From positions 186,001 through 250,000 of the forward strand of contig JAZUBQ010000012.1 of the NCBI GenBank assembly GCA_045638525.1: a stretch of DNA of 64,000 nt, read 5' to 3'. Position numbers and translations under genes: made by a program. The notes beneath the pieces are model-generated. The model worked only from the letters and a program-made list of their open reading frames with translations, made no database searches and was not told the DNA's origin. Positions 44,172 to 53,243 of the stretch are shown piece by piece (position 1 is the stretch's first letter; every line of letters begins with the position of its first letter). This DNA comes from SIG452 sp045638525 (GTDB lineage Bacteria; Bacillota; Clostridia; UMGS1840).

Positions 44172-45239
44172 CTACACTGATTTCTGCATTTGATTGCTAA
44201 AAGGACGAAATGCACCGGGAATTGCATACGCTTCTTTGATTTCTTCTGCTGTTTTCCAGGTATAGTTAGATATTTTTTCTTCTATCACTATATGATATCC
44301 CATCATTTCCCATTCAATGTGGGAGAAGATATGACGATAAAATTCCAGCTGTCGGATGGACTTAGCACCCAAAAACCGGTTTTGGATTTCTTCCAAAGAA
44401 AAATGTCCTTCCAGATTTGGGAATTGCCACATTCCAAAAAGCAAACCTTTTTCTTCTCGTTTCTCAATGGCAAACAAATCGCCACATTGCAAAAGCAGTA
44501 CGGTTTTCGGCTGAATTTTTCGTTTTGCTTTCCCCTTTTTCACCGGTAATTCCGCTACTGTCCCTTTTTGATGTGCCCGACACAGCGAAGCAAGGGGGCA
44601 TTCCGCACATTTAGGCTGTCCGTTGGGAATACAAATCATTGCACCTAATTCCATCAGGCTTTGTGTCACTTCCGAGCAATTCTCGGTTGGATATACCTGC
44701 TTTAACATTTGGGTAACCTGATTTTTGGTTTTTTGTTCGGTAATATCATCATAACAATTCAAAAGGCGACTGATAACCCGAAGCACATTACCATCCACAG
44801 CGGGACACGGCAATCCAAAGGCAATCGATGAAATGGAACCTGCTGTGTAATCACCGATTCCAGGAAGTTTCCGAATTTCCTCCCACCGGGATGGAAACAC
44901 ACCGCCATGTTCTTCCATGATCACCATTGCAGCCTTTTTCAGATTTCTTGCACGGCTGTAATAGCCTAAGCCTTCCCACAGTTTCAACACCTGTTCTTCC
45001 GGTGCATTTGCAAGACTTTGAAGGTCGGGAAGTTCTGACAAAAAGCGCACATAATATTCCTTCACTGCTTCCACACGGGTTTGCTGAAGCATAATTTCTG
45101 AAATCCAGATATGATAAGGGTCTCTGGTTTTTCTCCAAAGCAAATCACGAGCAGATACCAGATACCAGGCTAACAACTTTTGCAGAGATTCTTCTAACAA
45201 AGCCAAATCGGCATCGGAAGATTTTTTTTGTTGCATCAT
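44172..45239 (-). CDS. mutY: A/G-specific adenine glycosylase
   Basis: Removes adenine mispaired with 8-oxoguanine. The 355-residue protein has an N-terminal HhH-GPD domain with SEIMLQQTRVEAV, the hairpin LPGIGDYTAGSI and catalytic Asp in VDGNVLRVISRLL. A [4Fe-4S] cysteine set CIPNGQPKCAECPLASLC (C-x7-C-x2-C-x5-C) and a C-terminal NUDIX-like domain that reads 8-oxoG follow. AGGAGGTG precedes the ATG. It lies downstream of the NlpC gene but is separated by a terminator. Confidence 0.96.
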   Translation of the reverse strand: MMQQKKSSDADLALLEESLQKLLAWYLVSARDLLWRKTRDPYHIWISEIMLQQTRVEAVKEYYVRFLSELPDLQSLANAPEEQVLKLWEGLGYYSRARNLKKAAMVIMEEHGGVFPSRWEEIRKLPGIGDYTAGSISSIAFGLPCPAVDGNVLRVISRLLNCYDDITEQKTKNQVTQMLKQVYPTENCSEVTQSLMELGAMICIPNGQPKCAECPLASLCRAHQKGTVAELPVKKGKAKRKIQPKTVLLLQCGDLFAIEKREEKGLLFGMWQFPNLEGHFSLEEIQNRFLGAKSIRQLEFYRHIFSHIEWEMMGYHIVIEEKISNYTWKTAEEIKEAYAIPGAFRPFSNQMQKSV

Positions 45240-45270
45240 TCTCTCACACCTCCTGTTTTCTTTACAAAAA

Positions 45271-45304
45271 AAAGATACTGTCGGATGACTCCAACAGTAT
45301 CTTT
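45271..45304 (-). terminator. Intrinsic terminator after the NlpC/P60 gene
   Basis: Arms of 11 bp (45271-45281 / 45294-45304), extended by GGA/TCC, with a T-run of eight on the minus strand. Confidence 0.88.
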
Positions 45305-45333
45305 CCTATACATCATGTATTTACGGTCGTTTG

Positions 45334-46011
45334 TTATCTCACTCTTCTGGCAGTATAATAATGGTTATTATAATACCCGCTGTTCAGAGTTTCAATTCTG
45401 ACTGTTGTACCCGGCTTTGGTGCGTGAATGAAGTTACCGTCAGAAACGTAAATGCCAACGTGATGAACACTTCCGGAAGAAGCGAAAAATACTAAATCTC
45501 CCGGCTGCAAATTCTCTCTGGCAACATAAGTACCTTCATTGACCTGACTGTAAGAGGTTCTGGTCAGATTAACGCCAAAATTACTATAAACATACTTAAC
45601 TAATCCGGAGCAATCGAAACCACTCGGACTGCTTCCGCCATAAACATAAGGGGTACCAATAAACTGTTTTGCATAATCAACAACAGACTGTCCAAAACTG
45701 GTAGTTTCAGGTCTTTTTCCGCTACGGGAGCCTAAATCGACATCAACCACACGCCCCATTGCAAGATATCTTCTTGCAACATAGCCTTGATAACTGCCAT
45801 ATTTTACTTTTGCCCATTCGGCATTGGTAACATCCAACAGTTCCAGTTCAGTTCCTTTCATAACCTGAGCAACCACGGAACAATCGGTAGAAGGTTGACT
45901 TCTGATGTTTAATACACTGGCAGTAACAAATCTGGATTCTGCAAACGCAGTTACAGTGAGAAGAAGCATTAATACCATTGCACCCACAAATGTCTTTAAT
46001 AATCTACACAA
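45334..46011 (-). CDS. Secreted SH3b-NlpC/P60 peptidoglycan hydrolase
   Basis: A TTG at 46011 is the best start: the GGAGGG site lies nine bases upstream, and the earlier in-frame TTG overlaps that site. The 225-residue product has a signal peptide (VGAMVLMLLLTVTAFA), an SH3b domain (LNIRSQPSTDCSVV), and an NlpC/P60 domain with catalytic Cys in GFDCSGLVKYV, His in HHVGIYV and a third residue in NFIHAPKPG. It cleaves gamma-D-glutamyl-meso-diaminopimelate links in peptidoglycan, likely in cell separation or spore germination. A ~170-nt 5' leader precedes it. Confidence 0.92.
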   Translation of the reverse strand: MCRLLKTFVGAMVLMLLLTVTAFAESRFVTASVLNIRSQPSTDCSVVAQVMKGTELELLDVTNAEWAKVKYGSYQGYVARRYLAMGRVVDVDLGSRSGKRPETTSFGQSVVDYAKQFIGTPYVYGGSSPSGFDCSGLVKYVYSNFGVNLTRTSYSQVNEGTYVARENLQPGDLVFFASSGSVHHVGIYVSDGNFIHAPKPGTTVRIETLNSGYYNNHYYTARRVR

Positions 46012-46182
46012 ACAAGCATTCCCTCCTTTCAAAAATTCCTTGCATCAAAAATCCGATCTGAATACCAAAAAACAGATGTTCCGCACAGCTACGGAAAAAT
46101 CTCACAAACAAATCGCAGTCCTTTTTTGGGAAAACTGATTTGCTCAAAACGAGTCCGGATTTTTCATACAAATCTTACGACC
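46012..46182 (-). promoter_or_regulatory. Long 5' leader of the NlpC/P60 gene (possible structured element)
   Basis: The ~170-nt leader between promoter and start contains three local inverted repeats: CAAATC/GATTTG around a TTTTCCC loop (about 46108-46142), CCG/CGG, and ATCTG/CAGAT (about 46056-46077). No known riboswitch motif, including the c-di-AMP (ydaO) element often found before NlpC genes, was recognised. Confidence 0.35.
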
Positions 46183-46188
46183 ACGGTA

Positions 46189-46217
46189 ATTGTAACACAT
46201 TTGTAACAAAATGTCAA
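46189..46217 (-). promoter_or_regulatory. Sigma-A promoter of the NlpC/P60 gene
   Basis: On the minus strand TTGACA (46212-46217), a 17-bp spacer and TACAAT (46189-46194) with TGT before the -10. It lies ~180 bp upstream of the start codon. Confidence 0.8.
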
Positions 46218-46308
46218 GTAAAAAAGCAAAATTTCCCCGTGGTTCACAAAAAATACACTTTTCTTACAAACCATTTTTCACAAAAATTTATCTTAATTTT
46301 ACAAAAAA

Positions 46309-46334
46309 GAACTGCCATCCAAAGACAGCAGTTC
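46309..46334 (-). terminator. Intrinsic terminator after the sugar nucleotidyltransferase gene
   Basis: Arms GAACTGC / GCAGTTC (46309-46315 and 46328-46334), followed on the minus strand by TTTTTT. Confidence 0.82.
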
Positions 46335-46342
46335 CCTTCTTA

Positions 46343-47248
46343 TTAATTCCAGAGATTTTTAGGATAAACACCGGCATCCACCATTTTCTGAATGGATTCC
46401 ATAACCGGCTGTTTGTCTTCTTTATAAGTAACTCCATACCATTTTTCCTGGCAAGGAACCACGCGAACATCCGCTTTCTTTTCCTGAATCAGCGCATCCA
46501 CAACAGAAGGCAGGAAATACTCTGCTTTCAAAATGTTAGACTGGCTTTCTTCCAAGAATTTGGGGAATCTTGCTTCCAGCTCATCAAAAATGCTTAAAGT
46601 AAAGCCCCAGGTGTTCATAGAAACATAGCTTCCCTGCGGAATGGGAGTCCAGATACCATCTTCTTCAAATTTTGTTGCATCCGGGAATTTTACGATTTTG
46701 GTACGTTCGGTAATCTGTTTTAAGAAACCGTCGGAAGAAACATCACAGATACCTCTTGCAACCGAACCGTTGTCAGTCAAAGTGTTTTCCAAGATAAAGC
46801 CCATCATCGCATACTGATAGCGGTCATTATCAGAAACATTTTCCAAAAATCCCTGCAAACCGGTATAAGTGGTTTTGCCGTAAAAATCGTCAGAGTTAAT
46901 AACAGCAAAAGGAGTTTTCACAAAAGGTTTTGCCGCCAGAACAGCGTGTCCGGTACCCCAGGGTTTTTCTCTGCCGTAAGTATTACCACCGGGAATATCG
47001 TTTACATCCTGAAAAGCATAATCTACATCAACAATTTTTTCCAATTTGTTACCGATCAATTCTCTGAAAATCTTTTCATTTTCTTTTTTGATGATAAAAA
47101 CAACTTTAGAAAATCCTGCTTTTACTGCATCATATACAGAATAGTCAATAATAATTTCTCCGTTGGGACCAATGGGGTCAATCTGTTTTAATCCACCGTA
47201 ACGGCTACCCATTCCGGCTGCCATTACTACCAATGTTGTTTGATTCAT
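46343..47248 (-). CDS. Sugar/nucleotide-activating nucleotidyltransferase (GT-A fold)
   Basis: The 301-residue protein opens MNQTTLVVMAAGMGSRYGG, a nucleotidyltransferase signature (GxGxR), followed by LKQIDPIGPNGEIIIDYSV and PWGTGHAVLAA. AVINSDDFYG supplies the metal-binding Asp residues. It belongs to the family that makes NDP-sugars or NDP-alcohols (UTP-glucose-1-phosphate uridylyltransferase-like). The substrate cannot be assigned. It is divergent from the degenerate fusion gene at 47465. Confidence 0.88.
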   Translation of the reverse strand: MNQTTLVVMAAGMGSRYGGLKQIDPIGPNGEIIIDYSVYDAVKAGFSKVVFIIKKENEKIFRELIGNKLEKIVDVDYAFQDVNDIPGGNTYGREKPWGTGHAVLAAKPFVKTPFAVINSDDFYGKTTYTGLQGFLENVSDNDRYQYAMMGFILENTLTDNGSVARGICDVSSDGFLKQITERTKIVKFPDATKFEEDGIWTPIPQGSYVSMNTWGFTLSIFDELEARFPKFLEESQSNILKAEYFLPSVVDALIQEKKADVRVVPCQEKWYGVTYKEDKQPVMESIQKMVDAGVYPKNLWN

Positions 47249-47464
47249 ATTCTACCTCCAATAATCTTAGGCAAATTTATTTTCTTACCCACATTATAAT
47301 TGATTTTCTTTTTTTTGTATTTGTAAATTTCGTCAAAGAATTTGCAATTTTGGTTATCTTATTTTTCAATAAGCGTCCAATGCATACTTTTATCGGTTGT
47401 TGGTAATGCTATAGAAAAATTATCTTATTGACGGGATCAAAAAAAGAAAGGTTGTCTGCTCACC

Positions 47465-49666
47465 ATGAAAGGAATCCTCCTCACAACAAGTCAACAAAAA
47501 TCGCTGATGCCGATATGTTTTTCAGCGTCTTATCCTATGCTGAATTTTTTCGACAAACCTTTGATTGATGTTTCCATCCGATTGCTTCAAAAAAACAAAA
47601 TTTCCAACGCTACGATAGTAACTGATGTCATGGCATCCGACTTTGAAAACTATCTTTCTCTACCTCCCTATGAAAACCTTACGCTCCAATATCTTGCAGA
47701 ACAAAATCAAACGACCTCATTTGAATTGACAGAATCAGACCAGGGATGTCTGGTGTTTCCGGAATTGCCGGTTTCCGATATGGATTTTTCGGAAGCTATC
47801 CGGTTTCATCACAAACAAAACAACAAAATAACCATCATAATCCCCGAAAGCATGGCAACTGCAACCATCTCGTCCCAAACAACCATCGGGGAATTTCGTA
47901 AAAAATACGCATCGACCAATTATTGCTATGTGATTGATGAACCGGGACACTACACAGTTACAACAAACAAAACCAAAGACTCCCCGATGATACTACCTCC
48001 AGACACCAAAGTATCACTCTGCCCTTTGAAAGGATATTTTAAAACAATTTCTTCCTCAGATGAATACCAAACTGTTTTAAAAGAATGTCTGCAAAACCAT
48101 TGGTTGATGTCAACTTACCAAATCAATAACGGCGTAATCTTAAACCAAAACACCTTTTTGGAAGTGGGAGCAAAAATCAAACCTCCCGTTTATATTGGAG
48201 AAAATGTTTTCATAAAAAAAAATGCAGAAATCCTTCCCTACTCCATTCTATGCCGACACTGTGATATTGGTGAAAACGCCAGAATTTCCGATTCGGTACT
48301 TTTGGACGGTTGTAAAATTTCAGATAACGCTTCTCTTGACGGAACCATGTTAGGAGAACATTGCAACATAGACAACAACACCCAAATCTCCCACGGTTCC
48401 GTTTACGGAGCACACAGCAAGGTGTTATGCTCTGCAACAAAAAAAGAACTTCCTCCCGCTCCTGTAACAACATCAGAATCGTTTTCTCTCACAAAACACC
48501 GCATACCAATATCAACCGAATCTTCTCATACTTTTTTCATGGCCTTGGGAAGGGCTTGTTATCAGGTGTTTTCAAACGGAATCATAGGAATATTCCGCGA
48601 TGACAGTGCAAAAGCCGAACTGTTTTCTCACAGCTTACAAGAAGGTTTACAACGCTGCGGCATCAGTCTGTATCATTTTCCGGAATGTACTCTTTCCATG
48701 GCAAAAAATGCCTGCCCTTTCTACCATTTGAAGGCGGGTTTTTATCTGTATCAGGAAAATCAACAGATTTTCCTTTCCATTCTGGATGAAAAAGGCTATT
48801 TTATCTCACCATCGGTTCAGGACGCTCTCCATATTGCCATAAAAACGTCCTCCGACATAAAATTCCAAAACATTTCAAAAACCACAGCTGTCAAACCGTA
48901 TCAAATGTATTACTACACCGAAATAACCCGCAGACTCGGCTTTGAAGCTGCACCGTGTTACCTGACACTGGACGCTTCTCCTTTGATACAAGAATATGCT
49001 CAAAAACTTGCTACTTGCCATAAAATCACGATAATTTCCGAAGAACGCCCCGGCGTAATACGTTTCCAAACAAACAGTGCAGGCACGGATTTTACCATAT
49101 TTGACGAAAATGCGCATCCTCTGACTCAACGTCAAAGAGAAGCCGTGATTGCAGAGTTGATGATAGACGATCATGAGGGGGACTTCGTTGCAACAATCAC
49201 AACACCCGAAATCATCCGCCAAACGTTGTTAAAACACCGCATCAATCTTTTGGAAACCGAAAACCATCCGCACAGTCTGGATGCCGCACTGTCTATGATT
49301 CCCAATCAACGCTATCTCCTTTCCGATCCTGTCTATCTGATGATAAAAATTTTGCTTTATTTATCCAAAAAGCATCTCACTCTGTCCCAGTGGGTTGCAA
49401 CACTTCCCAAATCCTTTGTCATCGAAAAAAATGTAGGCTACACCGAACAATTAAACGATGCACTTACCAAGCTGTTAAAACTTGCAAAAAACGACTACAC
49501 CAAAGAAAACGAGCAATATAAAATCAAATCCAAAAAAGGAGTAACCCTGATTACGCCCGAAAAAAAACACATCAAAATCACTTCCGAAAGCGAACAGGAA
49601 GAGTTTGCAAAAGAGTTGACCGATTTTTTTGTGGCACAATGGAACAACCAAACAGATACTTTTTAG
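47465..49666 (+). CDS. Nucleotidyltransferase-LbetaH-phosphohexomutase fusion, apparently without active sites
   Basis: The 733-residue protein has the architecture of GMP-PP/PMM-like fusions: a nucleotidyltransferase-like domain (~1-230), left-handed beta-helix hexapeptides (~235-325; VYIGENVFIKKNAEILPYS and similar turns), and a phosphomannomutase-like part (~350-720). Key sites are missing. The N-terminus MKGILLTTSQQKSLMPICF lacks the GGxGTR nucleotide loop though it keeps PMLNFFDKPLID. The mutase region reads KAGFYLYQENQQIF where SASHNP is expected, and GTDFTIFDENAHPL where DGDGDR is expected. It is likely a pseudoenzyme with a regulatory or structural role. Codon use looks normal, with no frameshift. 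Confidence 0.75.
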   Translation: MKGILLTTSQQKSLMPICFSASYPMLNFFDKPLIDVSIRLLQKNKISNATIVTDVMASDFENYLSLPPYENLTLQYLAEQNQTTSFELTESDQGCLVFPELPVSDMDFSEAIRFHHKQNNKITIIIPESMATATISSQTTIGEFRKKYASTNYCYVIDEPGHYTVTTNKTKDSPMILPPDTKVSLCPLKGYFKTISSSDEYQTVLKECLQNHWLMSTYQINNGVILNQNTFLEVGAKIKPPVYIGENVFIKKNAEILPYSILCRHCDIGENARISDSVLLDGCKISDNASLDGTMLGEHCNIDNNTQISHGSVYGAHSKVLCSATKKELPPAPVTTSESFSLTKHRIPISTESSHTFFMALGRACYQVFSNGIIGIFRDDSAKAELFSHSLQEGLQRCGISLYHFPECTLSMAKNACPFYHLKAGFYLYQENQQIFLSILDEKGYFISPSVQDALHIAIKTSSDIKFQNISKTTAVKPYQMYYYTEITRRLGFEAAPCYLTLDASPLIQEYAQKLATCHKITIISEERPGVIRFQTNSAGTDFTIFDENAHPLTQRQREAVIAELMIDDHEGDFVATITTPEIIRQTLLKHRINLLETENHPHSLDAALSMIPNQRYLLSDPVYLMIKILLYLSKKHLTLSQWVATLPKSFVIEKNVGYTEQLNDALTKLLKLAKNDYTKENEQYKIKSKKGVTLITPEKKHIKITSESEQEEFAKELTDFFVAQWNNQTDTF

Positions 49667-49725
49667 CAATTTATCATCTTTTTTTCAATAATTTATCAGA
49701 AAATGTGCAACCTTTTCATCTCCCC

Positions 49726-49754
49726 TTGCGAAAACCAACGCTGTATGCTATGGT
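49726..49754 (+). promoter_or_regulatory. Candidate sigma-A promoter for the Y-family polymerase gene
   Basis: TTGCGA (49726-49731), a 17-bp spacer and TATGGT (49749-49754), preceded by TGC. No LexA/DinR box matching CGAAC-N4-GTTCG was found here. Confidence 0.45.
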
Positions 49755-49789
49755 AAAAACAACAAAAAAACAAAAGGAGTGCAGTGAGA

Positions 49790-51265
49790 ATGTCCCCACA
49801 ACCAAAAACCTATCTTTGCATTGATTTAAAAAGCTTTTTCGCTTCTGTGGAATGTGTGGACCGAAACTTAGATCCATTGGACACCCACTTGGTGGTTGCC
49901 GATGCTTCCCGTACCGAAAAAACCATTTGTCTTGCCGTCACCCCTGCCTTAAAAGCTTACGGAATCTCTGCCAGACCAAGACTGTTTGAGGTTATGCAAC
50001 AAGTAAATAACATCAATCAATTTCGCAAACAAACAGCAAAAACAACATTTTCCGGCGAATCAGCAACAGAAAGCGAATTATCCTCCAATCCGGCTCTGAA
50101 GCTCTCCCCTTTGATTGCAAAGCCACGAATGGCACGATATATGGAATACAGCACAAAAATTCATCAAATTTATTTGAAATATGTGGCACCCGAAGATATT
50201 CTGGTATACTCCATTGATGAGGTTTTCATCCATCTCACCAACTACCTTCCTTACTATCAAATGACAGCAACAAAACTCACAGAAACCATCTTGAAAGATG
50301 TATTACAAAAAACCGGAATCACTGCAACAGCAGGCATCGGAACCAATTTATATCTTGCAAAAATCGCTATGGATATCACCGCCAAAAAAATGACCCCTAA
50401 CAAAAACGGCGTGAGAATTGCCACATTAGACGAAATAACTTACCGAACCAAACTCTGGACACATAAACCTTTGCAGGATTTCTGGAGAGTTGGTTCTGCA
50501 ACTGCAAAAAAGCTGGAAGCTTGCGGAATGTACTGTATGGGAGATATTGCAAAAGCATCCTTGTCTCCCCACGGACGAGACAAACTGAAAAAACTGCTTG
50601 GCATTAACGCAAAAATGCTCATTGATCACGCATGGGGATACGAACCCACAACCATACAAGAAGCAGCAAAATACACACCGAAGGCAAAAAGCATCAGTTC
50701 GGGACAAGTTTTAAAAGAAGCGACCTCTTTTCAAACAACACGGATCATCGTTCGGGAAATGCTGGATAGTTTGTCTTTTGATTTACTGCGTCAAAAGCTC
50801 GTCACCGACCAGTTGGTTCTGACCATCGGTTATGACACAAAAAACACAAAAAATCCGGATTTTCAAGGAACAACTGTTTTGGATCACTACGGCAGAAAAA
50901 TTCCAAAACACGCACACGGAACCGTTAATTTCCACAGCAAAACTTCCTCTTCCAAACAACTGATTACCAAAGGACTGGAATTATATGACACCATTACCAA
51001 TCCTCTGCTTTCAATTCGCAGAATCACTCTTTGTGCCAACCGCTTGGTTTCAGAAAACGAAGCTTCATTATCCAAAAATGAACAGTTAAGCTTTTTTCAT
51101 ACGGACAATGAACACCTCGAAGAAAAAAAAGAACGAAAACTCCGGGAAACCATTCTTCTTTTACAAAACCGTTATGGAAAGAATGTGGTTGTAAAAGGCA
51201 CCAGTCTGCAAGAAGGTGCCACCGCTATGGAGCGTAACAAACAAATCGGCGGACACAACGCCTGA
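49790..51265 (+). CDS. Y-family DNA polymerase (UmuC/DinB-like)
   Basis: A translesion polymerase of ~491 residues. The palm active site is visible: CIDLKSFFASVEC (first Asp) and VYSIDEVFIHL (catalytic Asp-Glu). The thumb and little-finger domains follow, with TAGIGTNLYLAKIAMDI and LQDFWRVGSATAKKLE. It is longer than DinB because of a C-terminal extension. The ATG at 49790 is taken; a GTG six bases upstream is an alternative. A YolD-like gene follows 17 bp later, as in other firmicute uvrX/umuC-yolD pairs linked to DNA damage. Confidence 0.94.
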   Translation: MSPQPKTYLCIDLKSFFASVECVDRNLDPLDTHLVVADASRTEKTICLAVTPALKAYGISARPRLFEVMQQVNNINQFRKQTAKTTFSGESATESELSSNPALKLSPLIAKPRMARYMEYSTKIHQIYLKYVAPEDILVYSIDEVFIHLTNYLPYYQMTATKLTETILKDVLQKTGITATAGIGTNLYLAKIAMDITAKKMTPNKNGVRIATLDEITYRTKLWTHKPLQDFWRVGSATAKKLEACGMYCMGDIAKASLSPHGRDKLKKLLGINAKMLIDHAWGYEPTTIQEAAKYTPKAKSISSGQVLKEATSFQTTRIIVREMLDSLSFDLLRQKLVTDQLVLTIGYDTKNTKNPDFQGTTVLDHYGRKIPKHAHGTVNFHSKTSSSKQLITKGLELYDTITNPLLSIRRITLCANRLVSENEASLSKNEQLSFFHTDNEHLEEKKERKLRETILLLQNRYGKNVVVKGTSLQEGATAMERNKQIGGHNA

Positions 51266-51282
51266 CGAAAGGAGAAACTCAT

Positions 51283-51711
51283 ATGTCACACTTTCCCTAT
51301 AACGATATTTTAAATCTCCGCTACCCCAACCCGGAAATTGAACACGATTTTCCGAATCCGATTCTCAGAGAAGCTCAATTTGCCCCTTTTTCCGCTTTGA
51401 ACGGACACGAAGAAGCAGTTGCAGAAGTCTGCCGGTTAACCTCTCCAAAAATCGTGATGGATGAAGCACACCGGGATGAAATCAACCAAAAACTACATTT
51501 TTTAAAAGAACATCTTGCACTGACCCCCATTATATCAATCACACACTTTGTGAAGGATGCAAAAAAAGAAGGCGGAGCCTATCAGACAAAAAAACTTCCG
51601 CTCAAAAAAATTTCAGAATCCGAAAATGCCGTCGTGCTGTTTGACGGAACTAAAATTTTTATGCAGGATATTTACGATTTGCAAAGCGAAATTTTTCCAA
51701 AGACAGAGTGA
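51283..51711 (+). CDS. YolD-like partner of the Y-family polymerase
   Basis: The 142-residue protein contains REAQFAPFSALNGHEEAVAE, the core of YolD-like proteins, with charged helices around it. YolD proteins are small partners of UvrX/UmuC polymerases in Firmicutes and phages. It starts after an AAAGGAG site, in operon with the polymerase, and ends at a terminator. Confidence 0.85.
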   Translation: MSHFPYNDILNLRYPNPEIEHDFPNPILREAQFAPFSALNGHEEAVAEVCRLTSPKIVMDEAHRDEINQKLHFLKEHLALTPIISITHFVKDAKKEGGAYQTKKLPLKKISESENAVVLFDGTKIFMQDIYDLQSEIFPKTE

Positions 51712-51713
51712 CA

Positions 51714-51752
51714 AAAAAAGTGTCGGAACAAAAAAATTTCCGATGCTTTTTT
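51714..51752 (+). terminator. Intrinsic terminator after the YolD-like gene
   Basis: A long stem (51714-51728 / 51738-51752, with two G-T wobbles) closing on a T-run separates the DNA-repair pair from the ATP synthase operon. Confidence 0.85.
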
Positions 51753-51825
51753 CACATTTTTTTATACCGGATATGAAATATGCAAAAAAATTTTATATTC
51801 CCCTATGTTTTTTTTGTGATTTTTG

Positions 51826-51854
51826 TTGCATTTTTTTCCAAAATAAGGTAAAAT
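51826..51854 (+). promoter_or_regulatory. Sigma-A promoter of the ATP synthase operon
   Basis: TTGCAT (51826-51831), a 17-bp spacer and TAAAAT (51849-51854). It is the only promoter-like element between the terminator and atpI. Confidence 0.6.
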
Positions 51855-51897
51855 AAGATTATACACTTTTTTATTTCCTTAACAAGAAAGGACCGCT

Positions 51898-52278
51898 ATG
51901 AAAAAAATTGATGCAACCGTTTTAAAAGAAACCCAATATATCGGAGCAGTCACCTTACTGTTAAGCCTACTGCTTCAAGCTGTATTCTTAATTGTGAGAC
52001 AATGGAATCTCACAGTTTTGTGGGGCAATTTATGGGGTGCCTTCGGTGCTGTATTCAATTTCTTTCTGATGGGAATCACAGTGCAGAAAGCTGTACGAAA
52101 GGAAGAAAAAGAAGCAAAAAATCTGATTAAACTTTCGCAGTCGGCAAGAATGTTCTTTCTGATTGCGATTGCAGGAGCAGGATATTTGCTTCCTTTTTTC
52201 CACACCGTTGCGGTGGTGGTTCCTCTTTTGTTCCCAAGAATTGCGGTAACACTGCGTCCTTTTGTTCGTAAAGACTAA
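51898..52278 (+). CDS. atpI: ATP synthase protein I
   Basis: The 126-residue membrane protein has four hydrophobic helices in the AtpI layout (YIGAVTLLLSLLLQAVFLIV; LWGAFGAVFNFFLMGI; MFFLIAIAGAGYLLPFFH; VVVPLLFPRIAV). AtpI helps assemble the c-ring and is not part of the final enzyme. It is the first gene of the atp operon. Confidence 0.85.
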   Translation: MKKIDATVLKETQYIGAVTLLLSLLLQAVFLIVRQWNLTVLWGNLWGAFGAVFNFFLMGITVQKAVRKEEKEAKNLIKLSQSARMFFLIAIAGAGYLLPFFHTVAVVVPLLFPRIAVTLRPFVRKD

Positions 52279-52298
52279 TCGTGTGAGGTGATTTCATT

Positions 52299-53204
52299 TT
52301 GAAAAAAACCAGTCGCAGCTTTCGGCTGTTGGATATTTTTTATATCATTATGATGATTGTCCCCCTTGCAATCGGAGTGGTGCTTCAGGTACTCACAAAA
52401 CCTGTCACAGAGGGAATCACTCTGACGGGAGCCCGTGTGTTTTTCACCATCCCGATGCCGTTGCAGGATTTTCCGGTAACCGAGTCACAAATCAATTCCC
52501 TTTTGGTAACCATAACCATCCTGTTTTTCTGCTTATATATGGTGCATGGTCTGCACCAGCGGGTATGTTTAAAACGGCAACACTTTGCTGAATTGATTGT
52601 AGAAAAAGTGGATGCTTTGGTAGCGGAAAATATGGGTGAATATTTTATGGGCTATTCCCCTTTCATCATTGCGATGCTCGCTTTGTCCGCTGTGTCCAGT
52701 CTGATTTCTCTCATCGGATTGTTCCCACCAACCTCTGATATTAACGTGGTGGGTGGTTGGGCCGTTCTGGTGTTTATTTTAATCACCTACTATAAAATGA
52801 AATGCGGTCCATTATACTATTTAAAAAGTTTTACGGAACCGGTAGCACTCTTAGCTCCCATCAACTTTTTAAGCGAATTTGCAACTCCCATCTCTATGAG
52901 TTTCCGTCATTACGGCAACATTCTGTCCGGAACGGTAATTTCCACTCTGTTGGCGGTTGCACTGAGCGGACTGTCTAAAACGCTTCTCGGTTGGCTACCC
53001 GGCTTTTTAGGAGAAATTTCCTGGTTTCGTGTAGGGATTCCTGCTGTGTTATCCATATATTTTGATATATTCTCCGGATGCTTGCAAGCCTTTATCTTTG
53101 CAATGCTGACGATGATGAATGTATCGTTAGGGTTCCCGCAGGAAGATTACGAACTGCGAAAGCAACAAAAACAACAGAAAAAATCAAAAAAACAAACAAT
53201 ATAA
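52299..53204 (+). CDS. atpB: F0 ATP synthase subunit a
   Basis: The ion-channel stator of F0. It starts at a TTG (52299) seven bases after GAGGTGA, giving 301 residues. The essential Arg lies in PISMSFRHYGNILSG, with other helices as expected (LPPTSDINVVGGWAVLVFILI region, C-terminal AFIFAMLTMMNVSL). Its length is slightly above average because of a basic tail. It pairs with a c subunit carrying a sodium-type ion site. Confidence 0.93.
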   Translation: MKKTSRSFRLLDIFYIIMMIVPLAIGVVLQVLTKPVTEGITLTGARVFFTIPMPLQDFPVTESQINSLLVTITILFFCLYMVHGLHQRVCLKRQHFAELIVEKVDALVAENMGEYFMGYSPFIIAMLALSAVSSLISLIGLFPPTSDINVVGGWAVLVFILITYYKMKCGPLYYLKSFTEPVALLAPINFLSEFATPISMSFRHYGNILSGTVISTLLAVALSGLSKTLLGWLPGFLGEISWFRVGIPAVLSIYFDIFSGCLQAFIFAMLTMMNVSLGFPQEDYELRKQQKQQKKSKKQTI

Positions 53205-53243
53205 CTTGTTAAAAATTATAACATATAAATGGAGGATTTTTTT

